Shown: piece after piece, positions 8,698-17,966 of the stretch
Layout of the letters: each line of letters begins with the position of its first letter
Numbering within the stretch: the first letter of the stretch is position 1
Source of the DNA: JAFDBW01 sp963723355
GTDB lineage: Bacteria; Desulfobacterota; Desulfuromonadia; Desulfuromonadales; BM103
DNA length: 64,000 bases
Direction: 5' to 3'
NCBI GenBank assembly: GCA_963723355.1
Contig: CAVRQQ010000002.1
Span: forward strand, 62,001 to 126,000
Notes under the pieces: model-generated
What the model was told of the DNA's origin: nothing
Seen by the model: only the letters and a program-made list of their open reading frames with translations
Database searches by the model: none
Made by a program: the position numbers and the translations under genes

Positions 8698-10491
8698 ATG
8701 AACAACCGAATCCAAATTCTCCCGGAAAACCTTGCCAACCAGATCGCCGCCGGTGAAGTTGTTGAGCGCCCGGCCTCCGTGGTCAAGGAATTGATCGAGA
8801 ACGCAATTGATGCATCTGCGTCCGAAGTCTTTGTCGACATTGAAAAGGGCGGCAAGGGCCTGGTCCGGGTGACTGATAACGGTTACGGCATGAAGAAGGA
8901 TGATGCCTTCCTCTGTCTTGAGCGACATGCTACCAGCAAAGTCAAAAGTGCCGATGATCTCTTTGCTCTGCACACCATGGGTTTTCGTGGTGAGGCACTG
9001 CCCGCCATAGCTTCCGTTTCCCGCCTGAGATTGACGACCCGCTCTGTCGATGATGACTCAGGTTGGCAGATATATGCTGAGGGCGGCACGATTCGCCAGG
9101 CCGAGGCGATTGGCGCTGCGCCGGGGACGGTCGTCGAGGTGCGCAACCTCTTTTTCAACACCCCGGGGCGGCGCAAGTTCCTGCGCAAGGAGGAAACCGA
9201 GTTCGGTCACATTGCCGATGTCGTCTCCCGCCTGGCGCTGTCACGTTCCGATATTCACTTTCGATTGTCACACAACGGGCGCAACATCCTGGACGCCTAC
9301 CGGCACAACCGACTCGAGGAAAGGGCTGCTGTCCTGCTTGGCCGACAGGTTGCCGGAGACTTGATCCCGGTCGACGCTGACTCCGGAAATGGCGAGATGC
9401 TGGTCGGCCTGCTCGGTGCGCCGGGGGTCAGCCGCTCCACGACAGCACAGATCTACACCTACATCAACGGTCGTTTCGTGCGCGACCGGGTTGTCCAGCA
9501 TGCGATTCTGGAGGCATACCGGACCTTGCTGGAGAAGCGTCGCTACCCGATTGCCGTGCTCTTTATCGACATGCCTCCGGAAACCGTGGACGTCAACGTT
9601 CACCCGACCAAGCACGAAGTGCGCTTCCGCAACCAGCAACAGGTTCATGATTTTATAGTTTCCGCGCTTCGCGAAAGGCTGCATAAAGGGACCTTTGCGC
9701 AGGTTGCTCCGGTCAGCGAAATGTCTCATGACAGACCTTCGCCGACTGTGCCGCCATCAGGGCCGGGGCCTGGCCAGTACGCTTCACGCATTCAGGAGTC
9801 ACTGAGCGCGTTCAATGAAAAGGTTGCCGGCACACCGGCAATCTCTGCCATAGCCACTGTCAAAGGGGAAATGACCGGGTGGCCTGCCGGGTCATCAGAA
9901 TCTTCTGCGATGCCCGATGGCTGGCGTCTGATAGGGCAATATCTCAATAGCTACCTGGTTTGCCAGGCTGATGAAGAACTGGTCCTGGTTGACCAACATG
10001 CTGCCCATGAACGCATAGGTTTCGAACGTTTGCGCAAGCAGCTGGCGATGGATGGCATAGCAAGCCAGAACCTGCTCTTCCCGGTTGTTATCGAACTTGA
10101 ACATCGTGAGGCAGCAATCCTGGCAGAACATCTCGATGATTTTGCCCGGTTCGGCTTTGAAGTGGACGCTTTTGGTGGCCGCTCTTTCACGGTCAAAGCC
10201 GTCCCAGCACTGACTGCTGATGTCGATGCCGAACGGCTGGTCCGTGATCTTGCTGCGGAGCTTAACGAGATCGGGCGAGCCGGAAAACTTGATGATGAAA
10301 TCGAGCGGGTCCTCTCCGTCATCGCCTGTCACAGCATGGTGCGGGCCAACCAGGCCCTTTCGTCCAGTGAAATGCAGCAGTTGCTGAAAGACCTGGCCGG
10401 GATTGATTTCGGCAGCTGCTGCCCGCACGGCCGGCCGGTCATGTATCGTCTGGGGAAGCGCGAAGTCGAGAAGTTTTTCCACAGGGGCTGA
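8698..10491 (+). CDS. mutL: DNA mismatch repair protein MutL
   Basis: The 597-residue protein starts at ATG 8698 with NRIQILPENLANQIAAGEVV, the universal MutL N-terminus. GHKL ATPase motifs are ELIENAIDA, DNGYGM, RHATSK and GFRGEAL. A variable linker (about 340-420) leads to the C-terminal dimerisation/endonuclease domain. There DQHAAHERIGFE matches the metal-binding endonuclease motif, with ACHSMVRANQAL and CPHGRP further on. It couples MutS mismatch recognition to strand nicking; the endonuclease motif fits organisms without MutH. An upstream in-frame ATG at 8593 would add a leader unlike any MutL, so I rejected it. The next gene starts two bases after the stop. Confidence 0.95.
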   Translation: MNNRIQILPENLANQIAAGEVVERPASVVKELIENAIDASASEVFVDIEKGGKGLVRVTDNGYGMKKDDAFLCLERHATSKVKSADDLFALHTMGFRGEALPAIASVSRLRLTTRSVDDDSGWQIYAEGGTIRQAEAIGAAPGTVVEVRNLFFNTPGRRKFLRKEETEFGHIADVVSRLALSRSDIHFRLSHNGRNILDAYRHNRLEERAAVLLGRQVAGDLIPVDADSGNGEMLVGLLGAPGVSRSTTAQIYTYINGRFVRDRVVQHAILEAYRTLLEKRRYPIAVLFIDMPPETVDVNVHPTKHEVRFRNQQQVHDFIVSALRERLHKGTFAQVAPVSEMSHDRPSPTVPPSGPGPGQYASRIQESLSAFNEKVAGTPAISAIATVKGEMTGWPAGSSESSAMPDGWRLIGQYLNSYLVCQADEELVLVDQHAAHERIGFERLRKQLAMDGIASQNLLFPVVIELEHREAAILAEHLDDFARFGFEVDAFGGRSFTVKAVPALTADVDAERLVRDLAAELNEIGRAGKLDDEIERVLSVIACHSMVRANQALSSSEMQQLLKDLAGIDFGSCCPHGRPVMYRLGKREVEKFFHRG

Positions 10492-10493
10492 CG

Positions 10494-11434
10494 GTGTCGG
10501 AGAATACAGACATGCGACCAGCCCTGACGGTTATCTGCGGTCCGACTGCAGTTGGCAAGACGGAGCTGGCTCTGGCTTTGGCCGAATTCTTTGACGGGGA
10601 AATCATCTCTGCAGATTCCCGTCAGGTTTATCGCCTGATGGACATCGGCACAGCAAAACCGACCCTGGAGGAACAGCAGCGGGTCCGGCATCACCTGATT
10701 GACGTGGTCTGGCCCAACCAGGAGTTCCATGCTGCACGGTTTATCGACTCTCGCCGAAGCAGCCATGCTCGATATCCGTCATCGCAACAAACAACCCTTT
10801 CTGGTTGGCGGGACCGGTCTTTATATCCGGGCCCTGACAGAAGGGCTGCTCAATGCCCCAGGCGCCGACCCTGACCTGCGCAAGGTGCTTGCACGACAGG
10901 GCAGAGCATGAGGGCAGTGAGGTCCTGCATGCAGAACTCGCAGGCATTGACCCTGAGTCAGCCGCTCGTCTGCATCCCAACGATCTGATCAGAATTGTCC
11001 GGGCCCTGGAAGTTTTCCACCAGTCCGGTCGACCTCTTTCCGAACTGCAGAATGAGCACGGCTTCAATACCGAGCATTACCGTACCTTGAAGATTGGCCT
11101 GACCTGTGAACGAGAAATTCTTTACGATCGGATCGACCGGCGTTCCGAGGCGATGTTCCAGAAAGGCCTGCTCGAAGAGGCAGAACAGATTCTGCAGGCC
11201 GGATATGATCCGGGGTTGAAGATATTCAGGACCATCGGTTATCGACAGGCGTTTGCGCTACTGCGTGGCGAAATGACCCGTGATGAAGCTGTGGAAGATC
11301 TGAAACGTTCCACACGGCGTTATGCAAAACAACAGGTAACATGGTTTCGCAAAGATAAATCAATAATTTGGCTTGAATCATCCAGTGACTTTGTTACAAT
11401 CCAGAAGTTGATTGAAAATTTTCATGCCATCTAA
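10494..11434 (+). pseudogene. miaA: tRNA dimethylallyltransferase MiaA, two frameshifts
   Basis: MiaA adds a dimethylallyl group to A37 of UNN-reading tRNAs. The N-terminal part (GTG 10494, or ATG 10512) shows the P-loop CGPTAVGKTEL and ADSRQVYRLMDIGTAKP. Near 10746 one extra base moves the reading to a second frame, which gives LAEAAMLDIRHRN and LVGGTGLYIRAL. Near 10899-10901 a GGG that should be GG moves it to a third frame, which runs from AEHEGSEVLHAELAGIDP through the IGYRQAF and STRRYAKQQVTWFRKD motifs to the end. All conserved blocks are present in order, so removing two bases would restore a full-length enzyme of about 313 residues. Sequencing error is more likely than true loss, because hfq follows in the classical miaA-hfq order. 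Confidence 0.88.
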
Positions 11435-11450
11435 AAAAGGAGAGGTTGTT

Positions 11451-11684
11451 ATGGCTAAGTCCCCTTTCAATATTCAGGATCAATATCTTAACCAGGCCCG
11501 CAAGGAACGCGTGCTTGTTGACATCGCCATGATGTCCGGTGAGAAACTGCAGGGCTACATCAAGTCTTTTGACAGCTTCTGTGTGCTGGTCGACAGCAGC
11601 GGTGATCTGCTGCTTTACAAACACGCCATCACGTCGATTACCTCAGCTGACGGTAACTTCCGTCTGCATGGTGGCAGGGACTGA
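11451..11684 (+). CDS. hfq: RNA chaperone Hfq
   Basis: The 77-residue Sm-like protein begins MAKSPFNIQDQYLN after a strong AAAGGAGAGG site. It contains the Sm1 stretch QGYIKSFDSFCVLV and the Sm2 signature LLYKHAITSI. Hfq forms a ring hexamer that helps small RNAs pair with mRNAs. The C-terminal tail is short (FRLHGGRD), as is usual outside the enterobacteria. It sits directly after miaA, the widespread gene order. Confidence 0.97.
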   Translation: MAKSPFNIQDQYLNQARKERVLVDIAMMSGEKLQGYIKSFDSFCVLVDSSGDLLLYKHAITSITSADGNFRLHGGRD

Positions 11685-11714
11685 TTCCTGCCCTGAATTC
11701 TGGAACCGTTTGCG

Positions 11715-11755
11715 CCAAAGGTCCCTCGCCGGAAATACCGGTTGGGGGCCTTTGT
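11715..11755 (+). terminator. Likely terminator hairpin after hfq
   Basis: CAAAGGTCCC pairs with the GGGGGCCTTTG arm around an inner CCGG/CCGG stem. The T-run is weak (TTTGTCTTTG), so termination strength is uncertain. Confidence 0.55.
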
Positions 11756-11811
11756 CTTTGCTGAGGATTAAGATTAAGCTTTAAATCGTAAGTCTTTGCC
11801 CAGGTTGCGTT

Positions 11812-13137
11812 ATGCTCGAAATTGTTTCCATAGAGCCCGGTAGTATTGCCGATGAACTGGGGCTGCAGCCAGGTGATCGCCTGGTTCGCGTCAACGGCGA
11901 ACAGGTCAACGACCTGGTTGATTACCTGATTGAAGAACCCAACGAATTGCTACAGATCGAGATTGAGCGTGCCGATGGCGAATTGTGGGAGCTTGACATC
12001 GAGCACGACAGCGAGGAGCCGCTTGGCCTCCTGCTGCCGCACCCTGAACCGAAGCTGTGCGGCAACAACTGTATCTTCTGCTTCGTCCATCAACTGCCGC
12101 GTGGTATGCGGCGTACGCTGTATATCAAGGACGAAGACTACCGTTTCTCCTATCTTTACGGCGCCTATGTCACTCTGACCAACCTCTCTGAAGATGATTT
12201 GAAGCTGATTTTGCGCAAGCAGCTCTCTCCCCTTTATATTTCCGTACATGCCGTCGATAACGCGTTGCGGCAGAGGCTGCTCGACAAGTCGGCCCCGGAT
12301 GTCATGCCGTTGATCAGGGCCCTGGTCGATGGAGGAATAGAGCTGCACACCCAGGTCGTTGTCTGCCCCGGGATTAATGACGGTGTTCACCTGGAGCGGA
12401 CATTGAGAGAATTGTCAGCCTTTGCCCCCGGAGTCAAATCTCTGGCCATCGTTCCGGTCGGCTTGACCGGGCACCGTCAGCGTCTTCCGGGATTGCGGGT
12501 ACACACCAGGGACGAAGCTGCAGAGCTGGTGGATTGGGTAGGGCAAAGGCAGGCTGAGCTGCTGAAACGGCTCGGCACCCGGTTCATTTTCGCCGCTGAC
12601 GAACTCTATCTCAGGGCTGAAGAGGATTTCCCGCCCCTGGAAGCCTACGAAGCATTGGCCCAGATCGAGAACGGTGTCGGCCTGATCCCGGTGTTTCGTC
12701 AGCAGGCTGATGAAGTGATCAAAGAGGCGCAACCGCTCAAACTGCCGCCGGTCAGCCTGGTCACCGGGGTGTCTGCTGCGACGGAAATCCTCGGATTTGC
12801 TCGCAAACTGATCGAAAAATGTGGCATAGATCTGAGGGTGCACGTGGTTGAGAATCACTTCTTCGGCGGAGATGTGACCGTTGCCGGGCTTCTGACCGGT
12901 CAGGACCTGCTTGAGCAGCTGGCAAATGTGGACCTTGGTCAGATATTGCTGGTTCCGGATGTCATGCTGCGTGAAGGCGAAGATGTGTTCCTGGACGATG
13001 TGCGTATCCGAGACCTTGCCGACCACTTGCGGGTCGAGGTTGAAGTCATTCCGACCGATCCATGGGGAGTATGGGACATGCTCGAAACCTTGAATGAAGA
13101 GTTTGCGCCGGCATTCGACGCAGAAAACAGGGAGTAA
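11812..13137 (+). CDS. DUF512 PDZ/radical-SAM-like protein
   Basis: The 441-residue protein has an N-terminal PDZ-like domain (IEPGSIADELGLQPGDRLVRV, residues about 6-26). A compact Cys motif CGNNCIFCFVHQLP at about residues 83-96 has the C-x3-C-x2-C spacing of an S-adenosylmethionine radical enzyme, and the DUF512 core follows, with GLIPVFRQQADE and a late VVENHFFGGDVTVAGLLTG segment. This protein is widespread in anaerobes, often next to the GTPase Der, and its reaction is not established. A role linked to ribosome or tRNA biology has been guessed from context only. The start at ATG 11812 gives the normal N-terminus. A TPR gene follows after four bases and is probably co-transcribed. Confidence 0.85.
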   Translation: MLEIVSIEPGSIADELGLQPGDRLVRVNGEQVNDLVDYLIEEPNELLQIEIERADGELWELDIEHDSEEPLGLLLPHPEPKLCGNNCIFCFVHQLPRGMRRTLYIKDEDYRFSYLYGAYVTLTNLSEDDLKLILRKQLSPLYISVHAVDNALRQRLLDKSAPDVMPLIRALVDGGIELHTQVVVCPGINDGVHLERTLRELSAFAPGVKSLAIVPVGLTGHRQRLPGLRVHTRDEAAELVDWVGQRQAELLKRLGTRFIFAADELYLRAEEDFPPLEAYEALAQIENGVGLIPVFRQQADEVIKEAQPLKLPPVSLVTGVSAATEILGFARKLIEKCGIDLRVHVVENHFFGGDVTVAGLLTGQDLLEQLANVDLGQILLVPDVMLREGEDVFLDDVRIRDLADHLRVEVEVIPTDPWGVWDMLETLNEEFAPAFDAENRE

Positions 13138-13141
13138 ACAG

Positions 13142-13927
13142 ATGAATGATAGCCAAATTTCCATAAGCAGGGCGGAGCAGGCGCTTGAAAAAGGTGCGGC
13201 GGAAGAAGCCGTGCGGATTCTGAAAAGACTTTTGCAGGAGCAGGGGGATGACGTCGAGACCCGTGCCTTGCTGGGAGAGGCCCTGGTCGAGGCCGGTCAT
13301 CTTGAAGAGGCCGCGACGGTCCTTGAGAAGGTCATTGGAGAGCTGCCTGATGAATATGACCTGCAGTTTGACCTGGGCGACGTCTATTTTGAACTGGGCC
13401 GTCCTGACAAGGCCTGCAGGGTCTACGAAGATGTTCTGTCACGCGATCCGGGGCAGACCGATGCCCGTGTCAGTCTTGGTCTGATCCACTATCACCAGGA
13501 ACAGATGGAACAGGCCGAGGCCTGTTATCGCCAGGCCCTGGAGCAGGACCCGGAGTCGGCTTTCGCTCTGCATTCGCTCGGGGATGTCTGTTTTGCCACC
13601 GGGCGGAATGATGAAGCCCGCGATTGTTTCGAAAAAGCCCTTGAGCTCGAACCTGAAAATCCGCAGGGCCACTTCAATCTGGCCGAATTCCACTATGATA
13701 ATGATGACCTGATCGAGGCAGAAAAATGCTGCCGCAAGGCGATCGCCCTCGATCCGGATTTCTCTTTTGCCTACCTGACGCTAGGCAATATCTACCTGGA
13801 CCAGGAGCAGATTCAGGAATCCCTGCACTGTTTCAGGGAATTCCTCAAACATGAGAAGAGCCCGGCATCCAAGGATATTTGCACTGAGGTCAAGGCGCTT
13901 ATCGAAGGCCTCCAGGAGGGGGCCTAG
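13142..13927 (+). CDS. TPR-repeat protein
   Basis: The 261-residue soluble protein is made almost wholly of tetratricopeptide repeats, about seven in tandem. Examples are AEACYRQALEQDPESAFALH and ARDCFEKALELEPENPQGHF. There is no signal peptide, catalytic motif or membrane helix, so a protein-protein scaffold is the likely role. The ATG at 13142 lies four bases after the DUF512 stop with AGGGAG just upstream, so the two genes form an operon. The binding partner is unknown. Confidence 0.8.
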   Translation: MNDSQISISRAEQALEKGAAEEAVRILKRLLQEQGDDVETRALLGEALVEAGHLEEAATVLEKVIGELPDEYDLQFDLGDVYFELGRPDKACRVYEDVLSRDPGQTDARVSLGLIHYHQEQMEQAEACYRQALEQDPESAFALHSLGDVCFATGRNDEARDCFEKALELEPENPQGHFNLAEFHYDNDDLIEAEKCCRKAIALDPDFSFAYLTLGNIYLDQEQIQESLHCFREFLKHEKSPASKDICTEVKALIEGLQEGA

Positions 13928-13980
13928 AAGCGGTCTACCGGGTCCACTCAAGCCTTTAGACGCGAGTAACGGCAATAATT

Positions 13981-14334
13981 ATGGTTCGTGGTCTGACATA
14001 CCTGCTGCTCTTTCAGCTCTGTGGTGAAATCATCAGTCGATTTCTTGACTTGCCGATTCCCGGTAATGTCATGGGGATGGGCCTGCTGCTGCTCGGCTTG
14101 ATCGTCGGCTGGGTTGATGTCAAATGGATCGAAGAGGCAGCGGAAATCCTGTTATCCAACATGACGCTGTTTTTTGTCCCGGCGGGTGTCGGGGTTATGG
14201 TTTACAGTGACCTGATCGCCGCAGAGTGGTTGCCGATTACCGTCGCCACCGTAATCAGTACTTTCGTGGTTATGGCTACGACCGGCCTCCTGGCCCAGAA
14301 ACTCGAAAACAAGGGGCGGGACGATGTGGGCTGA
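13981..14334 (+). CDS. LrgA/CidA-family membrane protein
   Basis: This is a 117-residue hydrophobic protein with four predicted membrane helices. It carries the family stretch RFLDLPIPGNVMGMGLLLLG and LLSNMTLFFVPAGVGVM. LrgA/CidA proteins are holin-like and work with an LrgB/CidB partner, which is encoded next with an 11-base overlap. In other bacteria the pair modulates murein hydrolase activity or exports small carboxylates or glycolate (plastidic PLGG1 is a fusion of the two). The start at ATG 13981 gives a typical N-terminus. No regulator gene is adjacent. Confidence 0.88.
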   Translation: MVRGLTYLLLFQLCGEIISRFLDLPIPGNVMGMGLLLLGLIVGWVDVKWIEEAAEILLSNMTLFFVPAGVGVMVYSDLIAAEWLPITVATVISTFVVMATTGLLAQKLENKGRDDVG

Positions 14335-15022
14335 ACTGGTGCAGACTCCGCTGTTCGGCATCGGCCTGACGCTGGTCGTCTATCTGCTGGCGCAGACTCT
14401 CTACCGGCGCGTCAACAGCGTATGGGCCAACCCGGTCCTGGTGGCGATCGTTGCGATCATTCTGCTGCTTAAAGGCACCGGCGTCGAATATCGCGACTAT
14501 GCCCGTGGCGGTGACATGATCCTGTTCCTGCTCGGTCCATCGGTGGTTGCCCTGGCCGTTCCCCTTTACCAGCGTCGGGAAGAGATCTGGAAACGCAAGC
14601 GACTGATCCTGATCGGCATCTTCGCCGGCTCCCTGGCCTCGATCATCTCAGCCTGCGGGTTGGCCTGGATCCTCGGCGGCAGCCGTGAAGTGATCCTTTC
14701 CCTGGCGCCGAAGTCAGTTACCACGCCGATTGCAATCAGCATCGTTGACAAGATCGGTGGCATCGCGCCTCTGACCGCTGCACTGGTCGTTTTGACCGGT
14801 TGTCTAGGGGCCGTCTGCGGTCCGGAGTTCTGCCGTCGGATCGGCGTGACTTCTCCGGTATCGATGGGGCTTGCAATCGGCACGTCCGCCCATGGCATCG
14901 GCACGGCCAGAATGCTTGAAGTCAACCGTCTGGCGGGTGCAGCCGCCGGTCTGGCGATTGGTTTGAACGGCCTGATGACAACCTTTCTGCTTCCGATATT
15001 GATGGCGCTGTTCGGTTTTTGA
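14324..15022 (+). CDS. LrgB/CidB-family membrane protein
   Basis: The 232-residue membrane protein has about six to eight hydrophobic segments. It contains the diagnostic LAPKSVTTPIAISI and GTSAHGIGTARMLE motifs of the LrgB family. It overlaps the end of the lrgA-like gene, which implies translational coupling and a joint function, either antiholin-like control of autolysis or transport of small organic acids. The length and motif order are complete. The RiPP island begins 63 bases downstream. Confidence 0.9.
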   Translation: MWAELVQTPLFGIGLTLVVYLLAQTLYRRVNSVWANPVLVAIVAIILLLKGTGVEYRDYARGGDMILFLLGPSVVALAVPLYQRREEIWKRKRLILIGIFAGSLASIISACGLAWILGGSREVILSLAPKSVTTPIAISIVDKIGGIAPLTAALVVLTGCLGAVCGPEFCRRIGVTSPVSMGLAIGTSAHGIGTARMLEVNRLAGAAAGLAIGLNGLMTTFLLPILMALFGF

Positions 15023-15085
15023 TCTTCTCTACCTGAATGATCCATCCCACTGTTTATTTGACAGCCCACCTGTAAAACAACTAAC

Positions 15086-15403
15086 ATGAAGTATCGTTTT
15101 GAAAGGCTTCACCCGGTGAATTACTATCAGCTTTCTCCTCATATTTTCATTGAATTTTTCGACGAAGATGCGGTCATGCTGGTTGCTGATCGGGATGTAA
15201 TCGTTACGGTCAATCAAATGGCGGCACAAATTTTTCAACGTGCTCGGGAGATGCTTGGCGACGAGACCTTCAGCAGGTCAGCCTGTGTTGATTTCCTGCT
15301 GGAGAATTACCAGCTGTCCGGACAGGAAGCTGCAGGACAGATGCGTTCCCTGCTCGGCTTTGGCTTAAAACAGGGACTCGTTTTGAAGAACCACGTAGCT
15401 TGA
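15086..15403 (+). CDS. PqqD-like peptide-recognition protein
   Basis: The 105-residue protein has the winged-helix layout of PqqD/RRE (RiPP recognition element) domains. Strands are followed by VTVNQMAAQIFQRA, matching the family pattern of Asn then Ala-x-x-Ile/Phe, then CVDFLLENYQLSG and a last helix. PqqD-type proteins bind the leader of a precursor peptide and hand it to a radical-SAM enzyme. The ATG at 15086 is not preceded by a clear Shine-Dalgarno. A TTGACA lies at 15058, but no good -10 follows. The protein is the first gene of the peptide-modification island and probably corresponds to the stand-alone PqqD relative of Scm-type cassettes. Confidence 0.65.
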   Translation: MKYRFERLHPVNYYQLSPHIFIEFFDEDAVMLVADRDVIVTVNQMAAQIFQRAREMLGDETFSRSACVDFLLENYQLSGQEAAGQMRSLLGFGLKQGLVLKNHVA

Positions 15404-15428
15404 TTCACTGAGGATGCGGGAGCTTGTT

Positions 15429-15767
15429 TTGAAAAACCTTGACCAGGAAATTAATCTGGAAACGTTTCTGGCAGTCAATCCCAACCTTGTGCTTCGCATC
15501 GAGGATGATGACTGTGCCTTGTTGTTTGATCCGGACCGGGGCACTGTGCAGATGCTCAACTAGACAGCAGTGGCAATCTGGCAGAAACTCAACGGCGAAC
15601 GAAGTCTGCGTGAAGTTATCGAGACACTCAAAAATGTATACGAAGGGATGGACGAACTGGCCGTTGAACAAATACTGTCCCTCGTCAAAAACCTGGTCAA
15701 TCCTCGGGTGCTGTCGGTATCCGGGACATATTTGATGCCGCAAAAAGTGATGCGGACGCCCCGTTAA
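15429..15767 (+). pseudogene. Second PqqD-like domain, in-frame amber stop
   Basis: Reading from TTG 15429 (GGGAG six bases upstream; ATG 15414 is in the same frame) gives a PqqD-type sequence of about 110 residues, interrupted by TAG at 15561-15563. The context is MLN-stop-TAVAIWQKL, exactly where PqqD homologues have LNxTAxxIW, so a sense codon (GAG, CAG or AAG) is expected there. The frame ends at 15767. The radical-SAM sequence that follows has no start codon of its own, which suggests this domain was the N-terminus of a PqqD-radical SAM fusion with a one-base loss near 15712-15735. Either real decay or base-call errors could explain it. Confidence 0.6.
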
Positions 15768-16834
15768 TTGATCTCGAAATGACCAGTCGCTGTAACCCCT
15801 CCTGCCGGTATTGCTATTACCTCAACAACCCTGGCGTCGCCTACCACAACCTGCCCAAGGAACGTGGCTGGATTTATCTGCCGAGGTACAACGCTGCCAG
15901 GTAATGGGGGTAACCCTTATGGGTGGCGAGCCGTTGCTTCGCGAAGATTCCTTAAGCTGGTTGACGCTGTCGTCACCAACCGGATGCGTTTCAGTCTCTT
16001 GAGCAATGGCAGCTGTTGCCCTCCGCGATCGCCAAACTTCTCAAGTAGACAGGTCGCTGCAACATGGTGCAGGTTTCCCTGGACGGATCCTGTGCTTATG
16101 TTCACGAGATTATGCGCGGCCAAGGTAGCTTTGCGCCGGCACTCGCCGCGATCCGGCATTTGCAAGAAGTCGAGGTGCCTGTGACGGTCCGAGTAACGAT
16201 TCATCCTGGCAATGTGGATGACCTGACAGCAATTGCAAGTCTATTGCTTGAAGAACTGGAGTTGTCATCTTTTTCTACCAACGCAGCCTCGTCTTTAGGA
16301 GATGCCGGGAAGTATCCACCTGACGTATTGTTGCGCCCGGAACAACGTCTGCAGGCCATGCATACCCTGGCAGAGCTTGATCAAACTTATCCCGGCCGGA
16401 TTCATGCCAACGCTGGTCCTCTTGCGGACTGGCGGAACTTTCAGCAAATGGAGGCTGCTTGCAACAGCGGTGAAGCAATTCCGGGCCGCGGACGCCTGGT
16501 CGGTTGCGGCTGTGTTTTTAGACAGATTGCGGTTCGGTCTGATGGCGCCATAACCCCTTGCGTCATGCTGCCACAGATGGTTTTGGGCCATATCGGCAAG
16601 GATAATCTCGCCACAATTTGGCAATCTTCTCCTGATCTTGAGCAAATGCGTAAACGCGATCATGTCGAATTGAAGTCGTTCGAGGAATGTTGTGATTGTG
16701 TCTGGCTGCAGAACTGTACCGGCAACTGCCCAGGTACAGCCTACACCAGGACTGGTGAGATCAACCATCCTTGCCCGGATGCCTGCATGAAGAGGTTCAT
16801 CAGTGAACTTGACGAAATGGGCCTCTCGATATGA
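15722..16834 (+). pseudogene. Radical-SAM/SPASM enzyme 1, multiply interrupted
   Basis: Conserved blocks appear in the right order in shifting frames. The cluster motif CNPSCRYCYY (C-x3-C-x2-C) is at 15791, GVTLMGGEPLLRED near 15905, RFSLLSNGS near 15990, VQVSLDGS at 16067, and a long intact SPASM part from there to 16834 with its many Cys (LVGCGCVF, ITPCVMLP, ECCDCVW, NCTGNCPG). One-base losses are needed near 15855 (likely AA for AAA), 15950 and 16015. An amber TAG stands at 16046-16048 where family members have a charged residue before TGR. The C-terminal 256 codons are open and end in ATGA overlapping the next start. SPASM enzymes modify peptides using auxiliary Fe-S clusters; this one resembles ScmE-type proteins. 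Confidence 0.75.
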
Positions 16835-17922
16835 ATGAGATGGCTTACAAAACGCCAGAATTAACAACTTTCTACGTTTATCTGACCAGCGGATGCAATT
16901 GTGCCTGTCTGCATTGCTATTTTGTTCCTGGTGACCTGTCCAGTGGGACTTCCGGGGCATTTCTGACCCATGATTGCCTGCGCCATGCCATCACGCAGGC
17001 CTTGCCGCTGGGCCTTCGCCACTTGAAATGGTCGGGTGGAGAACCAACATTGCACCCTGAATTCCAGTCATTCCTGCGGTTGCAACAGGAGTTTGGACTG
17101 TCAGCAACCATCGAGACCAATGGGTTGTTGATCAATCAACCTTTGGCGAATCTCATGGCCGAATGTGGTGTGACAGATGTTGCGGTCAGCCTGGATGGCG
17201 CAACGGCAGAGACTCATGAAACCATACGTGGCGTACCTGGAGGTTTTGCAAAGACTGTAGCGGGGATCAGGGCCTTGTCGTCGGCAGGTTTCTCTCCTGA
17301 GTTAATTCTGACCCTGCAGAAGGATAATGTCGACGAGCTGGACGATTTTCTTGCCTTGTGCGCAGGGCTGGGGGCAGGGTCAGTCAAGTTCAATGTTGTG
17401 CAACCGCTGATGGGGGGAGAGAGCCTGAATGAGGCCGGACGGTCCCTGGCCGTTGAAGAAGTCATCCAGATTGCGCAAGAGTTTAACGACGGTCGAGTCG
17501 GTAAATATGGCCTGCCCTTGATCATTGATGTTCCCTGGGCGTTTCGGCCGTTGTCAAAAATCATTTCTGGTGAGCAGGATGGTGGCTGCAACCTGATGCA
17601 CATTCTGGGGATTCTTCCCGGAGGTGACTATGCTCTGTGCGGTGTTGGCCAACAGAATCCGGAGCTGACCCTGGGCGCTGTTATGGATGACTCTTTGGCG
17701 AAGATCTGGGAAGACCACCCGGTGCTGCAGCGTATACGCAAAGGGTTGCCGGATGAACTGCACGGGGTTTGTGCCCGATGCCTGATGAAAACCGTGTGCA
17801 GGGGGAGTTGCGTCGCAATCAATTACCAGGTTGGCGGAGACCTGTTTTCCTCGAACTGGTTTTGTCAGCAGGCGATGGATGCCGGAATATTTCCGGTCTC
17901 GCGGCTTGCAAAAAATCGTTAG
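16831..17922 (+). CDS. Radical-SAM/SPASM peptide-modifying enzyme 2
   Basis: The intact 363-residue enzyme has the Cys motif C-x3-C-x2-C at C22, C26 and C29 (SGCNCACLHCY), SGGEPTLHP at about 69, VAVSLDGATAETHETIRG at about 117, and a C-terminal SPASM region rich in Cys (GGCNLMH, YALCGVG, GVCARCLMKTVCRGSC, NWFCQQA). It reductively cleaves SAM to start radical chemistry on a peptide, with auxiliary [4Fe-4S] clusters held by SPASM. The ATGA overlap with the preceding gene implies translational coupling. The general form fits the ScmF type of the SynChlorMet cassette; that assignment is from memory of the family and not from a search. The likely substrate is the 68-residue peptide encoded 44 bases downstream. 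Confidence 0.85.
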   Translation: MNEMAYKTPELTTFYVYLTSGCNCACLHCYFVPGDLSSGTSGAFLTHDCLRHAITQALPLGLRHLKWSGGEPTLHPEFQSFLRLQQEFGLSATIETNGLLINQPLANLMAECGVTDVAVSLDGATAETHETIRGVPGGFAKTVAGIRALSSAGFSPELILTLQKDNVDELDDFLALCAGLGAGSVKFNVVQPLMGGESLNEAGRSLAVEEVIQIAQEFNDGRVGKYGLPLIIDVPWAFRPLSKIISGEQDGGCNLMHILGILPGGDYALCGVGQQNPELTLGAVMDDSLAKIWEDHPVLQRIRKGLPDELHGVCARCLMKTVCRGSCVAINYQVGGDLFSSNWFCQQAMDAGIFPVSRLAKNR

Positions 17923-17966
17923 TCACGCTAGCATGCATTGACAGTGAATTTGATAGGGTTGGCGAT

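Noticed and set aside
15561..16048. Pyrrolysine or global amber recoding
   Set aside because: TAG ends several intact genes (478, 7512, 13927, 27901, 43543), so it is a normal stop here; no pyl gene is in the window.
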